A stretch of 64,000 bases of DNA from Phytoactinopolyspora limicola (GTDB lineage: Bacteria; Actinomycetota; Actinomycetes; Jiangellales; Jiangellaceae): assembly GCF_011320225.1 (NCBI RefSeq), contig NZ_JAAOEN010000016.1, positions 44,847 through 108,846 on the forward strand. Direction: 5' to 3'. The position numbers and the translations under genes were made by a program. The notes below the pieces were generated by a model. The model was not told where the DNA came from. It saw only the letters and a program-made list of their open reading frames with translations, and did not search any database. The number at the start of each line of letters is the position of its first letter. Within the stretch, counting starts at the first letter, position 1. Shown one piece after another: positions 8,441 through 20,131 of this stretch.

Positions 8441-9393
8441 GTTGTTAGGTAGTCGGTGGCGAGTTTGATGACACCGGTGTCGAGCAAGATGCGCTGGTGT
8501 CCGAGTCCCTCGGTGGTCACCAGGTCGGTCTCGGGCCAGATCGCCGCCAGCCGAGCGCCGTCGTCATAGGGGGCTTCCTTGTCGTCGCGGTCGTGGATGA
8601 TCATGGCCGGGGGGAGGTCGTCGTCGCTGGTGACGGTGAACGCGTTGAAGTCGCCCAGTGGCCGTGCGGCGAGCCTGGACAGCCGCTCGTAGAGGAACCG
8701 CCGGGTACGCGGTCCGTATCCGAGGGTGGCCTCCAGGGTGTCGAGGGTCGCGATCGGGTCCGGGCTGGGGGCGACGAACACCAGACGAGTGGCGGTCAGG
8801 CCGTCCCGGATCGCCATCGTGGTGGTGGCACAGCCCATCGAGTGTGCGACGAGCCCGTCCGGGTGACCGTATTCGCCGACCACAGCGGTCAGGGCGGTGC
8901 TGAAGTCGATCCCGGTAGCCCGGCCCGCCCCAACCATCCCTGGTGACGAGTCGCCATGACTGGGGACGTCGAACGACACCACCCGGCAGCCGGCCTCGAT
9001 GAGTGGGTTCACGAATGCGCCCAGTTGGCCCCGCCAGCCTCCCCAGCCATGGACGAGGTACACCGTCGGACCCGCGGTCGCGGATGCTGTTGGGGTGGAT
9101 GCGTCGTTCGACGTCGAGTCGATGACCGAGGTGGGTGTCGGCACCCAGGTCTCCACGGCGATGGTGGTGCCGTCGGGGAGCTTCACCGAGGTCCGCGTTC
9201 CGGGGAATGGACGATTGTCCTGCCGGCGTCCACGGTTGGAAGGCAGAGTGCACCAGAGGCGTAGACTCCACCGCCCGGCCACGCGCGGCGCGACGCGTTC
9301 GAGTACCGAGAACGCGGCGCGGATGGCGATCAATCGACGGCTGTTCTTAGTACGAACGATCGTGCTTTTTTGGGATACGGCGGAGACGGTCAT
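8428..9393 (-). CDS. Alpha/beta hydrolase
   Basis: 321-residue serine hydrolase. The oxyanion strand-loop VYLVHGWGGWRGQ, the nucleophile elbow VAHSMGCA, an Asp in MIIHDRDDKEAPY, and the catalytic His in EGLGHQRIL give a complete triad. The first 75 residues are a basic N-terminal extension without a signal peptide. Start ATG 9393 is preceded by GGAAGG at suitable spacing; a longer frame reaches 9474 but lacks such a site. It is 43 bp downstream of the TetR gene on the same strand, so likely in its operon and possibly its target. Substrate unknown. The 3' end is inside palindrome copy 1. Confidence 0.86.
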   Translation of the reverse strand: MTVSAVSQKSTIVRTKNSRRLIAIRAAFSVLERVAPRVAGRWSLRLWCTLPSNRGRRQDNRPFPGTRTSVKLPDGTTIAVETWVPTPTSVIDSTSNDASTPTASATAGPTVYLVHGWGGWRGQLGAFVNPLIEAGCRVVSFDVPSHGDSSPGMVGAGRATGIDFSTALTAVVGEYGHPDGLVAHSMGCATTTMAIRDGLTATRLVFVAPSPDPIATLDTLEATLGYGPRTRRFLYERLSRLAARPLGDFNAFTVTSDDDLPPAMIIHDRDDKEAPYDDGARLAAIWPETDLVTTEGLGHQRILLDTGVIKLATDYLTTPLP

Positions 9394-9436
9394 GACGGTC
9401 CTTCCGGAATAGCGCAGGGGCGCCGAGTCGGGTGGG

Positions 9437-10117
9437 TCAGGTCTGGTGGTGACGTGATGGGATCCGGACGGCATCGAGTAGTACCTCGAACGCGCGCCTT
9501 GCTCGGGCTTCGGCGGATTGGTCGTTCAGGAGTCGGTGAGAGTGATAAAAGGCGAGCATGACGCCGTTGAGATCATGAGTGAACTGGTAGGGGTCGGCGT
9601 CGGCCCGGAAATGGCGCTCGGTAATGCCGGTTCGGAAGACCTGTGCGATAGTGTCGTCCAGATCACGATGATCTTGAACGAGTTGGTCGCGGACCGGCCC
9701 TGGCTGCTCGTCGAGCTCGGTGGCCGCCTTGACGAACAGGCATCCGCCGGGCTGGCGGACAATCCCACACTCAAGCCAATTCTCGAAGAGAGCGCGGACT
9801 CTGGGTTCGCCGCGCCGTTCGGCCAGGGTCGGCCGGATGACGGTATCGATGAAATCGGAGCGCGCCGCATCGAGGACGGCCAACTGGAGCCCTTCCTTCG
9901 ACCGGAAATGAGCGAACAAGCCGCTCTTGGACATGCCGCTGACCAGGGCGAGATGGCCGATGCTCAACCCGTTGAGTCCGACCTCGTAGGCGGTCTGGAC
10001 ACCATGGTGGAGGATGATCCGTCGAGTCTCGGCGCCTTTGGAGCCCGAGGCGTCGCCAGGTTCGCCGGCTCGAATCTTCCGGCCACCAGACGACTGGATC
10101 TTACTCACGTGGCTCAC
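9437..10117 (-). CDS. TetR-family transcriptional regulator
   Basis: About 226 residues. N-terminal HTH: ILHHGVQTAYEVGLNGLSIGHLALVSGMSKSGLFAHFRSK-type pattern, where GMSKSGLFAHF is the recognition helix and following turn. The C-terminal ligand domain (RALFENWLECG, GGCLFVKAATELDEQPG) resembles the TetR_C subgroup common in actinobacteria. Start is GTG 10117 or GTG 10108; upstream in-frame codons are not family-like. It precedes the hydrolase gene in a probable two-gene operon and is divergent from the MetE-like gene. Effector unknown. Confidence 0.85.
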   Translation of the reverse strand: MSHVSKIQSSGGRKIRAGEPGDASGSKGAETRRIILHHGVQTAYEVGLNGLSIGHLALVSGMSKSGLFAHFRSKEGLQLAVLDAARSDFIDTVIRPTLAERRGEPRVRALFENWLECGIVRQPGGCLFVKAATELDEQPGPVRDQLVQDHRDLDDTIAQVFRTGITERHFRADADPYQFTHDLNGVMLAFYHSHRLLNDQSAEARARRAFEVLLDAVRIPSRHHQT

Positions 10118-10120
10118 GAT

Positions 10121-10135
10121 AGCACGCTCGTTCGT
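10121..10135. promoter_or_regulatory. Candidate TetR operator
   Basis: AGCACGCTCGTTCGT lies 3 bp upstream of the GTG of the TetR gene. A near-identical sequence (TACGAACGATCGTGCT, reverse orientation) occurs at 9351-9366 within the first codons of the hydrolase gene. The match of two sites around one TetR operon suggests autoregulation, but the dyad symmetry is weak. Confidence 0.3.
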
Positions 10136-10234
10136 TTCAGCAATGGCCGCATCGACCGGCCCCGGGTGTTCGGCCCGGCGCCGCTGCGAGGATACGTGGG
10201 GTCTCGCCGGCACCGGCATGGGAAGCTGGGACGC

Positions 10235-13578
<3,344 letters not shown>

Positions 13579-13640
13579 AACGCGCGGGTTCTCAACCTGG
13601 ATCCTCGCGTCGACGTGGGTGTTGCGCTTACGGTGGAGAC

Positions 13641-14765
13641 GTGGGTGACCGGCACCTGCTGATGTTCTTCTGCGGTGACGTCATGATGGGCCGTGGAGTA
13701 GACCAGATTCTGCCCAATGCCGGCGATCCGCAGCTGATGGAGCCGTTCATGCGAGACGCGCGGGCCTACGTCGATCTCGCCGAAAAGGTCAGTGGTCCCA
13801 TCCAGGCCCCAGTGGCTTTCGAATGGCCCTGGGGTGACGTCCTGCCGCTGCTCGACGGGCTGGCGCCACACCTGCGGGTGATGAACCTCGAGACGACCAT
13901 CACCCGCAGTGCGACGTTCGACCCCAACAAGTCGGTGCACTATCGGATGAGCCCGGGCAACGTCGCCGCCCTGGCCGCCGCCCGGCCCGACGTCTGTGTA
14001 CTGGCCAACAACCACGTCCTCGACTTCGGCCAGGCTGGTCTGGTCGAGACGTTGGACGTCTTGGACCGCGCGGGTCTGGCGACGGTGGGTGCCGGCCTTG
14101 ACCTCGACTCGGCAACCAGGCCGTCGGTGCTGACCACCCGGGCCGGCGGCCGGGTCGCCGTGTTGTCGTTCGGCGCACGATCCAGCGGAATCCCACCCGA
14201 CTGGCGGGCCGGGCCGGGGCGGCCTGGTGTGGTCACCGGGGATCTTCGCGGTAGTGCGGCTGCGGCGCTCATCGACCGCATCGCTTCGGTCAAGCGCGCC
14301 GGGATGGTGGTCGTGGTATCGGTGCACTGGGGTGGCAACTGGGGGTACGACGTTCCCGCGGAGCAGACGGACTTCGCCCGCCGGATGATCGACGCGGGCG
14401 CCGACGTGGTGCACGGGCACTCGTCGCACCATCCTCGCCCCGTCGGGGTCTATCGAGGCCGGATGATCTTGTACGGCTGTGGCGACCTGATCAACGACTA
14501 CGAGGGGATCAGCGGCCACGAAGAGTATCGCGACGAGTTGCGTTTGCTGTACCTGGCCCGGATCGAGGCGAGCACCGGTGCATTGGTGCGGCTGTGGATG
14601 TTGCCCATGCGGTCGCGCCGGATGCGGCTGGAACGGGCCGCCGGCGCCGACATAGCCTGGCTGGCGTCGAAACTCGACGAGGTCAGCGCCGACCACGGTG
14701 CGGGTGTCGCGATCTCCACCGTGCGGGCCCCCGGTGGTCCGATGCCGGCGCTGGTGCTCGTGTGA
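13641..14765 (+). CDS. CapA-family (poly-gamma-glutamate synthesis-like) protein
   Basis: 374-residue calcineurin-like metallo-protein of the CapA/PgsA family. Metal-site motifs run in order: CGDVMMGRGVDQ, MNLETTITRS, LANNHVLDFG, VSVHWGGNWGY and VHGHSSHHPRP. CapA proteins take part in poly-gamma-glutamate capsule handling, but the many actinobacterial paralogues without capB/capC neighbours, as here, have no proven role. No signal peptide or membrane anchor is seen. Start is GTG 13641, with GGAG a few bases upstream, preferred over the later ATG 13662. It lies between ligA and the helicase gene on the same strand. Confidence 0.85.
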   Translation: MGDRHLLMFFCGDVMMGRGVDQILPNAGDPQLMEPFMRDARAYVDLAEKVSGPIQAPVAFEWPWGDVLPLLDGLAPHLRVMNLETTITRSATFDPNKSVHYRMSPGNVAALAAARPDVCVLANNHVLDFGQAGLVETLDVLDRAGLATVGAGLDLDSATRPSVLTTRAGGRVAVLSFGARSSGIPPDWRAGPGRPGVVTGDLRGSAAAALIDRIASVKRAGMVVVVSVHWGGNWGYDVPAEQTDFARRMIDAGADVVHGHSSHHPRPVGVYRGRMILYGCGDLINDYEGISGHEEYRDELRLLYLARIEASTGALVRLWMLPMRSRRMRLERAAGADIAWLASKLDEVSADHGAGVAISTVRAPGGPMPALVLV

Positions 14766-14879
14766 TTCCCGGCGCATGGGAAGCCGGCGTCACGATCGGC
14801 GGCTGGTTCGCGTTGTCGCGTCGTGTTGTCGGGCCGTTGGGGTAACGTCGCCGACAGGCAATGGACGGGAGGTCGCCGC

Positions 14880-17042
14880 ATGGAACAGGGCATCGTCGGC
14901 GCCACGGGTGCGCCGGCTCAGCCGTCCGATCCGGATCAAGCTCTCCGGGCCGAAGCCGAGGCGCTGCTGGGTCGGCTGGTCGGCGCCTCGGGTGCGTCGT
15001 TCCGGGACGGTCAATGGGACGCGGTCCGAGACCTCGTCGCCCACCGCCGCCGGGTGCTGGTGGTCCAGCGCACCGGGTGGGGCAAGTCGGCGGTGTACTT
15101 CGTCGCCACTGGACTGCTGCGGGCGCGCGGGCTCGGCCCCACCGTCATCGTCTCGCCGTTGCTTGCCTTGATGCGGGACCAGGTCGCGGCCGCCGAGCGG
15201 GCCGGCATCCGGGCGGTCACCATCAATTCCTCGAATGCCGACGAGTGGGGTGAGGTCGCCAAGGCATTGGCCGAAGACGCCGTCGACGTGTTGCTGGTGA
15301 GCCCGGAGCGGCTGAACAACCCACGCTTCCGGGAGGAGCAGCTACCGGCGCTGGCCAGTGGCGCAGGGTTGATCGTCGTCGACGAGGCGCATTGTGTCTC
15401 CGACTGGGGGCACGATTTCCGGCCCGACTACCGGCGTATCCGCGACCTGCTCGACACCCTGGCCACCGGTACACCGGTCCTCGCCACCACCGCGACGGCT
15501 AACGCCCGGGTGGTCGCCGACGTCGCCGAGCAGTTGGGCAGTGGCGGCGCCGAGGTGCGGACGCTGCGCGGTTCACTCGCCCGCGACAGCCTGCGGCTCG
15601 GCGTGTTGCGCCTGCCGGCGTCCGACCAGCGGCTCGGCTGGCTGATCGCCCACTTGACCGAGCTGCCTGGGAGCGGCATCGTCTACGCGCTGACGGTCTC
15701 GGCCGCGGAAGACACCGCGGCCCTGTTGCGTGAGGCCGGCCACGACGTCCGCGCCTACACGGGCCGCACCGACCCGGCCGAGCGGATCGAGGCCGAGCGT
15801 GCGTTGCTGCACAACGAGGTCAAGGCCCTCGTGGCTACCAGTGCGCTGGGTATGGGGTTCGACAAACCGGACCTCGGATTCGTGGTGCACCTCGGCGCGC
15901 CGCCGTCGCCAGTGGCGTATTACCAGCAGGTGGGCCGCGCCGGGCGGGCTACCGAGCGGGCCGACGTGTTGTTGCTGCCCGGCGAGCAAGACAAAGACAT
16001 CTGGCATTACTTCGCCACCGTGTCGATGCCGCGGCCGGAGCAGGCTGAGGCGGTCATCGCGGCGCTGGGTGAGGCTGGGCAGCCTATGTCGACGGCGGCT
16101 CTGGAGACGGTTGCCGACGTGCGGCGGACCCGGCTGGAGCTGCTGCTCAAGGTGCTCGATGTCGATGGCGCGGTGCGGCGGGTACGTGGCGGTTGGGAGG
16201 CCACCGGCCAACCATGGGTGTATGACGCCGAGCGTTACGCCCGTGTCGCGGCCGCCCGCGAACACGAGGCCGATCTGATGCTGGCCTACCAGCGCGGCGA
16301 CCGATGCCGGATGGCGTTCCTGCAGGAGGTCTTGGACGACCCCGAGGCGGCCGACTGCGGCCGGTGCGATGTGTGCGCCGGTGCGTGGTACGAGTCGTCG
16401 GTTCCCGACGACGCCCGGGCCAGCGCCCGCGTCACGTTGCAGCGCGCCGGGGTGCCGATCGAACCGCGGGCGCAATGGCCAACCGGTATGGACCGGCTCG
16501 GCATCGACGCCCGGGGCAAGATCGGCGAGGCGGATCGGGTCGAGCCCGGCCGCGCGGTCGCCCGGCTCACCGACCTCGGATGGGGGCAACGCCTGCGCGA
16601 GCTTCTGGGGTCCCCGGACGCGCCGGCGGACGAGGCGCTGTTGGCTGCCTGCGTCGATGTTCTGCGGGTGTGGGACTGGGAGCGGCGTCCGCACGCGGTG
16701 GCCTGGCTGCCGTCACGTACCCGTTCGCAACTCATTCAGTCCGTGGCCGGGCACTTGGCGTCCGTCGGCCGGCTAGCCGATCTGGGCCCCTTGCAGGTGG
16801 CGCCTGGCGGACCCGACGGTGAACCGGGCGGCAACAGCGCGTTCCGACTGGCTGACGTTTGGGGCCGCTGGACCGCGGACGACACCATGCGCGCCACCCT
16901 GGCCGAACTCGATCCGGAGCCGGTGGTTCTGCTCGTGGACGACCTCATCGACTCCCGCTGGACCATCACTGTCGCGGGCCGTGCTCTGCGGCAGACCGGA
17001 GCCGGACAGGTGCTGCCGTTCGCCTTGGCGGTCGCGGGCTGA
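14880..17042 (+). CDS. RecQ-like DNA helicase with C-terminal phosphoribosyltransferase-like domain
   Basis: 720-residue superfamily 2 helicase. Walker A RTGWGKS (64-70), motif Ia SPLLALMRDQ, DEAH box 168-171 followed by CVSDWGHDFRPDY (a RecQ hallmark), motif V ALGMGFDKPDL and motif VI YQQVGRAGRA. A RecQ-type zinc-binding region follows (DCGRCDVCAG). The C terminus carries VVLLVDDLIDSRWT (682-695), which matches the PRPP-binding loop of ComF/type I phosphoribosyltransferases, a fusion recurrent in actinobacterial RecQ-like proteins; its role is unknown. ATG 14880 has GGGAGG at good spacing. Expected role is unwinding 3'-5' during repair or restart. Confidence 0.93.
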   Translation: MEQGIVGATGAPAQPSDPDQALRAEAEALLGRLVGASGASFRDGQWDAVRDLVAHRRRVLVVQRTGWGKSAVYFVATGLLRARGLGPTVIVSPLLALMRDQVAAAERAGIRAVTINSSNADEWGEVAKALAEDAVDVLLVSPERLNNPRFREEQLPALASGAGLIVVDEAHCVSDWGHDFRPDYRRIRDLLDTLATGTPVLATTATANARVVADVAEQLGSGGAEVRTLRGSLARDSLRLGVLRLPASDQRLGWLIAHLTELPGSGIVYALTVSAAEDTAALLREAGHDVRAYTGRTDPAERIEAERALLHNEVKALVATSALGMGFDKPDLGFVVHLGAPPSPVAYYQQVGRAGRATERADVLLLPGEQDKDIWHYFATVSMPRPEQAEAVIAALGEAGQPMSTAALETVADVRRTRLELLLKVLDVDGAVRRVRGGWEATGQPWVYDAERYARVAAAREHEADLMLAYQRGDRCRMAFLQEVLDDPEAADCGRCDVCAGAWYESSVPDDARASARVTLQRAGVPIEPRAQWPTGMDRLGIDARGKIGEADRVEPGRAVARLTDLGWGQRLRELLGSPDAPADEALLAACVDVLRVWDWERRPHAVAWLPSRTRSQLIQSVAGHLASVGRLADLGPLQVAPGGPDGEPGGNSAFRLADVWGRWTADDTMRATLAELDPEPVVLLVDDLIDSRWTITVAGRALRQTGAGQVLPFALAVAG

Positions 17043-17085
17043 ACAAGGGTCGGTTCGTCATGTCAACAACGGTCGTGCGACCGGG

Positions 17086-18543
17086 TTACATCTCCGCCGC
17101 CGCCCGGCGTCGGTCCCACAGTTCGGCCGCGGCCAGGAGAGCGGGTGTCGGGGCGGGTTCGAGTTCCGCGTCTGTCGACCGCCGTGGTTGTGGGTGTTCA
17201 CCGACGCCGCTGGCTGCGAGTATTGCCGCGCCGGTCGCCGAGGCGCTGCGGACGTCGATCCGCCGGACCGGGCGGGAGAGTATGTCGGCGGCCATGGCGG
17301 ACAGTAGCGGCGCGCGCCACCCACCACCGCTGAGGGTGACCGTTGCGGCGTCGTCGGTTCCATCGATGCCGAGCAGGTCGAACGCATGCCGGATCGAGAA
17401 CAACACGCCCTCGATCGCAGCCCGGGCTAGGTCCGCACGGGTCGTGGTGGTGCCTGCTCCGAGCCAGCCCCCGTGGCTGGTGGGGGAGGCAACAGCTCCG
17501 CGCTCACCGGTGAGGAACGGCAGGAACGACACCCCACCGGCACCGGCGGAGGCCTCAGCGGCGGTTGATACCAGCTCCGCCCACGTCAGCCCGAGCACCT
17601 CGGCGGCCCATTCGAGTGCCAACCCACCGTTCTGCAGCGCCGCCATCGCGTACCAGGAGTCACCGGCGTCGGCGTACAGATGTACTGACCGATCCCGACG
17701 CCCCGCGGCGGGGGAGGCCCGGACGGACAGAACCTGTGCGCCCGTCCCAAAGTTGATCAAGATGTCGGCCGGCTGACGAGCACCGAGGGCGAGCAATGCG
17801 GCCGCTGTGTCGCCAGCTCCGGTAACGACGGGGACGTCCGTCGAGGCACCGGCCACCAGCCGGCCCAGCCAGCCGGTTCGGCCCACCACCTCGGCGCTGG
17901 GCGCCACGGCGGGCAGCAGCCGGGCCGGTACTCCGACCGCTGCGCATACCCCGCTGGCCCAGGTGTCGTCGAAGAGGTCCCAGAGCAGGGTGGCCGACGC
18001 GTCGCTGCGCTCGGTGACCGCACGTGCGGCCACCGGCTCGTCCAGCAGGCTGGCCCGCACGGCATCCTTGACCGGTAGCGCCACCGCCGCCCTGTTCACG
18101 ACGTCCGGGTGGTGTTCGGCGAGCCAGGCCAGGATCGGCCCGGTCATCCCCGGCACGATGGGGTTGGCCAGCCGGTCCCGGTCGGTGGATGGCAGTTCGT
18201 GCCACCGCTGCGCCTCCGCCGCGGCACGCCGGTCCGGCCACAGGATGGCTGGCGCCACCGCGGTGCCGGTGTCGTCGCACAACACCACGCCATGCATCTG
18301 CCCGGCGATGCCGATGGCGGCGACGTCGACGTGGGCCAAATCCGCCCCGATGCGCGTTGCCGCTGATGCTGCCGCGGCTGTCCAGGTGTGCGGGTCAGTC
18401 TCCGCGTGTCCGGGGGCGGGGGTCAGCACGGTGTACGGTTCTTCCGCCGCGACCAACGTGTGTCCGTCGAGCCCGAGCAGCACCAGCTTGAGACCGCTGG
18501 TGCCGACATCGAGCCCCAGATAGGCGACCGGGCGGGGTATCAC
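17086..18543 (-). CDS. xylB: Xylulokinase (FGGY carbohydrate kinase)
   Basis: 485-residue ATP-dependent sugar kinase. The N-terminal phosphate-binding strand YLGLDVGTSGLK, the substrate segment AIGIAGQMHGVVL with ILWPDRRA, and the C-terminal adenosine motif LSGGGWRAPLLSAMAADIL fit xylulokinase (D-xylulose to D-xylulose 5-phosphate, feeding the pentose phosphate pathway). No xylose isomerase or xylose transporter is nearby, so other ketose substrates are possible. GTG start 18543 is 9 bp after the stop of the ACT-domain gene, indicating an operon. Confidence 0.88.
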   Translation of the reverse strand: MIPRPVAYLGLDVGTSGLKLVLLGLDGHTLVAAEEPYTVLTPAPGHAETDPHTWTAAAASAATRIGADLAHVDVAAIGIAGQMHGVVLCDDTGTAVAPAILWPDRRAAAEAQRWHELPSTDRDRLANPIVPGMTGPILAWLAEHHPDVVNRAAVALPVKDAVRASLLDEPVAARAVTERSDASATLLWDLFDDTWASGVCAAVGVPARLLPAVAPSAEVVGRTGWLGRLVAGASTDVPVVTGAGDTAAALLALGARQPADILINFGTGAQVLSVRASPAAGRRDRSVHLYADAGDSWYAMAALQNGGLALEWAAEVLGLTWAELVSTAAEASAGAGGVSFLPFLTGERGAVASPTSHGGWLGAGTTTTRADLARAAIEGVLFSIRHAFDLLGIDGTDDAATVTLSGGGWRAPLLSAMAADILSRPVRRIDVRSASATGAAILAASGVGEHPQPRRSTDAELEPAPTPALLAAAELWDRRRAAAEM

Positions 18544-18552
18544 CGGTGCCGC

Positions 18553-19242
18553 CTATGCGGGTGCGGTCGGCCGGGTGCCGTTGCGAATCACGCTGGCCAG
18601 CGCAGCAAGGTGGGTGAGCCGAGCCAGCTCGGAGTCTAGGATGCCTGGTCCACCGTCGCGGCCCAGGACGATGGCCCGGGTAGGAACTTCCAGCGGGGTG
18701 CCGACGGCGACGACGTCGTGCCACGAATCGGGTGCCCAGCCGTCGTCCGTGTGGATCCGGGCGGGACCCGGCATCGGTAGCCATGGCACGACCTGCCCCA
18801 ACGACTCCGGCGCGCCGCCCGCCGTCCGTTCAACCACGAGCCGTCCGTTGTCCTGCGACACCAGTAATGCCCAGCCCGACCGGAAGACTCCGGGCACGAG
18901 ATCCACCAGGGTGTCCGCCGCGTGATGGGGGTCGGCCGTCATCGCCTCTACGGCCTCGAGGTCGCGGTGCAGATGGGCGCCTGGACTGTAATGGCCGACG
19001 AACTCGACGGTGACATCGGCCACCGACCGGCACGCACTCACCAGGGAGTCCGGCAACCGGCCAGGTGGCAGGTCGACGAGGAAATCGTCGACCGCCTGTC
19101 CACCGGAGCGGTGTTCAACGACGTCGACGCCCACGATGTCGCCACCGGCGGCACCGATGGCGGAAGCAACCGCCCCGAGTGAGCCCGGTGCGTCGGGGAG
19201 AACCACACGTAGCAGGTACGACACTAGAGAAGATCCTGTCAC
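18553..19242 (-). CDS. ACT-domain amino-acid-binding protein
   Basis: 229-residue cytosolic protein. Residues 8-75 form an ACT domain (LLRVVLPDAPGSLGAVASAIGAAGGDIVGVDVVE pattern: beta strand, the LPDAPGSLG loop, helix, strand), a small-ligand regulatory module. The rest has alternating strands and may be GAF-like (SGWALLVSQDNGRLVVERT), which is inference. It corresponds to the ACT gene that lies next to ligA and gatC in mycobacteria and relatives; here xylB, recQ-like and capA genes have come between. GTG 19242 is the start. Ligand and target unknown. Confidence 0.82.
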   Translation of the reverse strand: MTGSSLVSYLLRVVLPDAPGSLGAVASAIGAAGGDIVGVDVVEHRSGGQAVDDFLVDLPPGRLPDSLVSACRSVADVTVEFVGHYSPGAHLHRDLEAVEAMTADPHHAADTLVDLVPGVFRSGWALLVSQDNGRLVVERTAGGAPESLGQVVPWLPMPGPARIHTDDGWAPDSWHDVVAVGTPLEVPTRAIVLGRDGGPGILDSELARLTHLAALASVIRNGTRPTAPA

Positions 19243-19362
19243 TCGACGACGTCAGTCATATTTCTACCCGTAAACTCCAGCACTCGACGCAGCTTCGGGG
19301 CACGCGCAACCGAGGTGAGACGAAACCTGCCCCATCCGGCAACAATCACCCGGCCGGGAGAG

Positions 19363-20010
19363 TCACTGGCCCGACTTCAGCCAGGCTAGGACCGCCAGGA
19401 CGCGTCGGTGTCCGTCGTCGGATGGATGCAGCCCAAGCTTGGTGAGGATGGACGAGATGTGTTTTTCGACGGCGCCCTCGGTGACCACCAGGCTGCGGGC
19501 GATCGCCGAGTTGGTGCGCCCCTCGGCCATGAGCCCCAACACGTCGCGTTCTCTGGGGGTGAGCTTCTCCAGTGGGTCGCGCCGGCGCTGCGCGAACAGC
19601 TGCGCAACAACCTCGGGGTCCAGCACGGTGCCACCGGCGGCGATGCGCTCCAGGGCATCGGACAGCTCCTCCAAGTTCGATACTCGGTCCTTGAGGAGAT
19701 ACCCGACGCCGCCGGCGCCGTCGGCGAGCAGGTCCGAGGCGTAGGACTCCTCGACGTACTGGGACAAGACCAGCACTCCGGTGCCGGGCACCCGGGTGCG
19801 GGCCTCGATGGCGGCGCGCAGGCCTTCGTCGGTGAAACTCGGCGGCATCCGGACGTCGACGATGGCGACGTCCGGCTGGTGGTCGACCACGGATCGCACC
19901 AGCTCAATTCCGTCGCCGACGGCCTCCACCACCTCCGCTCCGGCCTCGCCGAGGAGGCGGACAAGGCCTTCCCGAAGCAACAGGGAGTCTTCGGCCAACA
20001 CGATTCGCAC
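19363..20010 (-). CDS. NarL/LuxR-family response regulator
   Basis: 215-residue two-component response regulator. Receiver domain with acidic pair Glu7-Asp8, phospho-acceptor Asp52 in VAIVDVRMP, and conserved Lys in GYLLKDRV. C-terminal LuxR HTH: LTPRERDVLGLMAEGRTNSA, ending with the recognition helix VTEGAVEKHISSI. Its likely partner is the histidine kinase encoded at 21483-22844 on the same strand, from which it is separated by an AbiEi/DUF559-like gene bracketed by hairpin repeats. Such pairs are normally adjacent. GTG 20010 is the start; ribosome-binding site is weak. Confidence 0.92.
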   Translation of the reverse strand: MRIVLAEDSLLLREGLVRLLGEAGAEVVEAVGDGIELVRSVVDHQPDVAIVDVRMPPSFTDEGLRAAIEARTRVPGTGVLVLSQYVEESYASDLLADGAGGVGYLLKDRVSNLEELSDALERIAAGGTVLDPEVVAQLFAQRRRDPLEKLTPRERDVLGLMAEGRTNSAIARSLVVTEGAVEKHISSILTKLGLHPSDDGHRRVLAVLAWLKSGQ

Positions 20011-20044
20011 GGCTCATAGCTTGCCACGTGCGGGGACCCCTATA

Positions 20045-20118
20045 CGCACTCCGCTACCGCCAGATGGCGTTGAGGCCCGGATTCGGCTGTTAACGCCATC
20101 TGGCGGTAGCGGAGTGCG
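20045..20118. repeat. Family-2 hairpin, copy A
   Basis: Perfect 27-bp arms (core CTACCGCCAGATGGCGTT) around a 20-bp loop. It lies between the response regulator start (35 bp away) and the stop codon of the AbiEi/DUF559-like gene (14 bp away). Sister copies are at 21334-21403 and 43111-43182. Confidence 0.95.
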
Positions 20119-20131
20119 GACGTAGTGTGCA

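Noticed and set aside
9518..10234. N-terminal extension of the MetE-like protein through the TetR gene
   Set aside because: The in-frame open stretch overlaps the TetR coding region in antisense; the family N terminus begins at GTG 10235.
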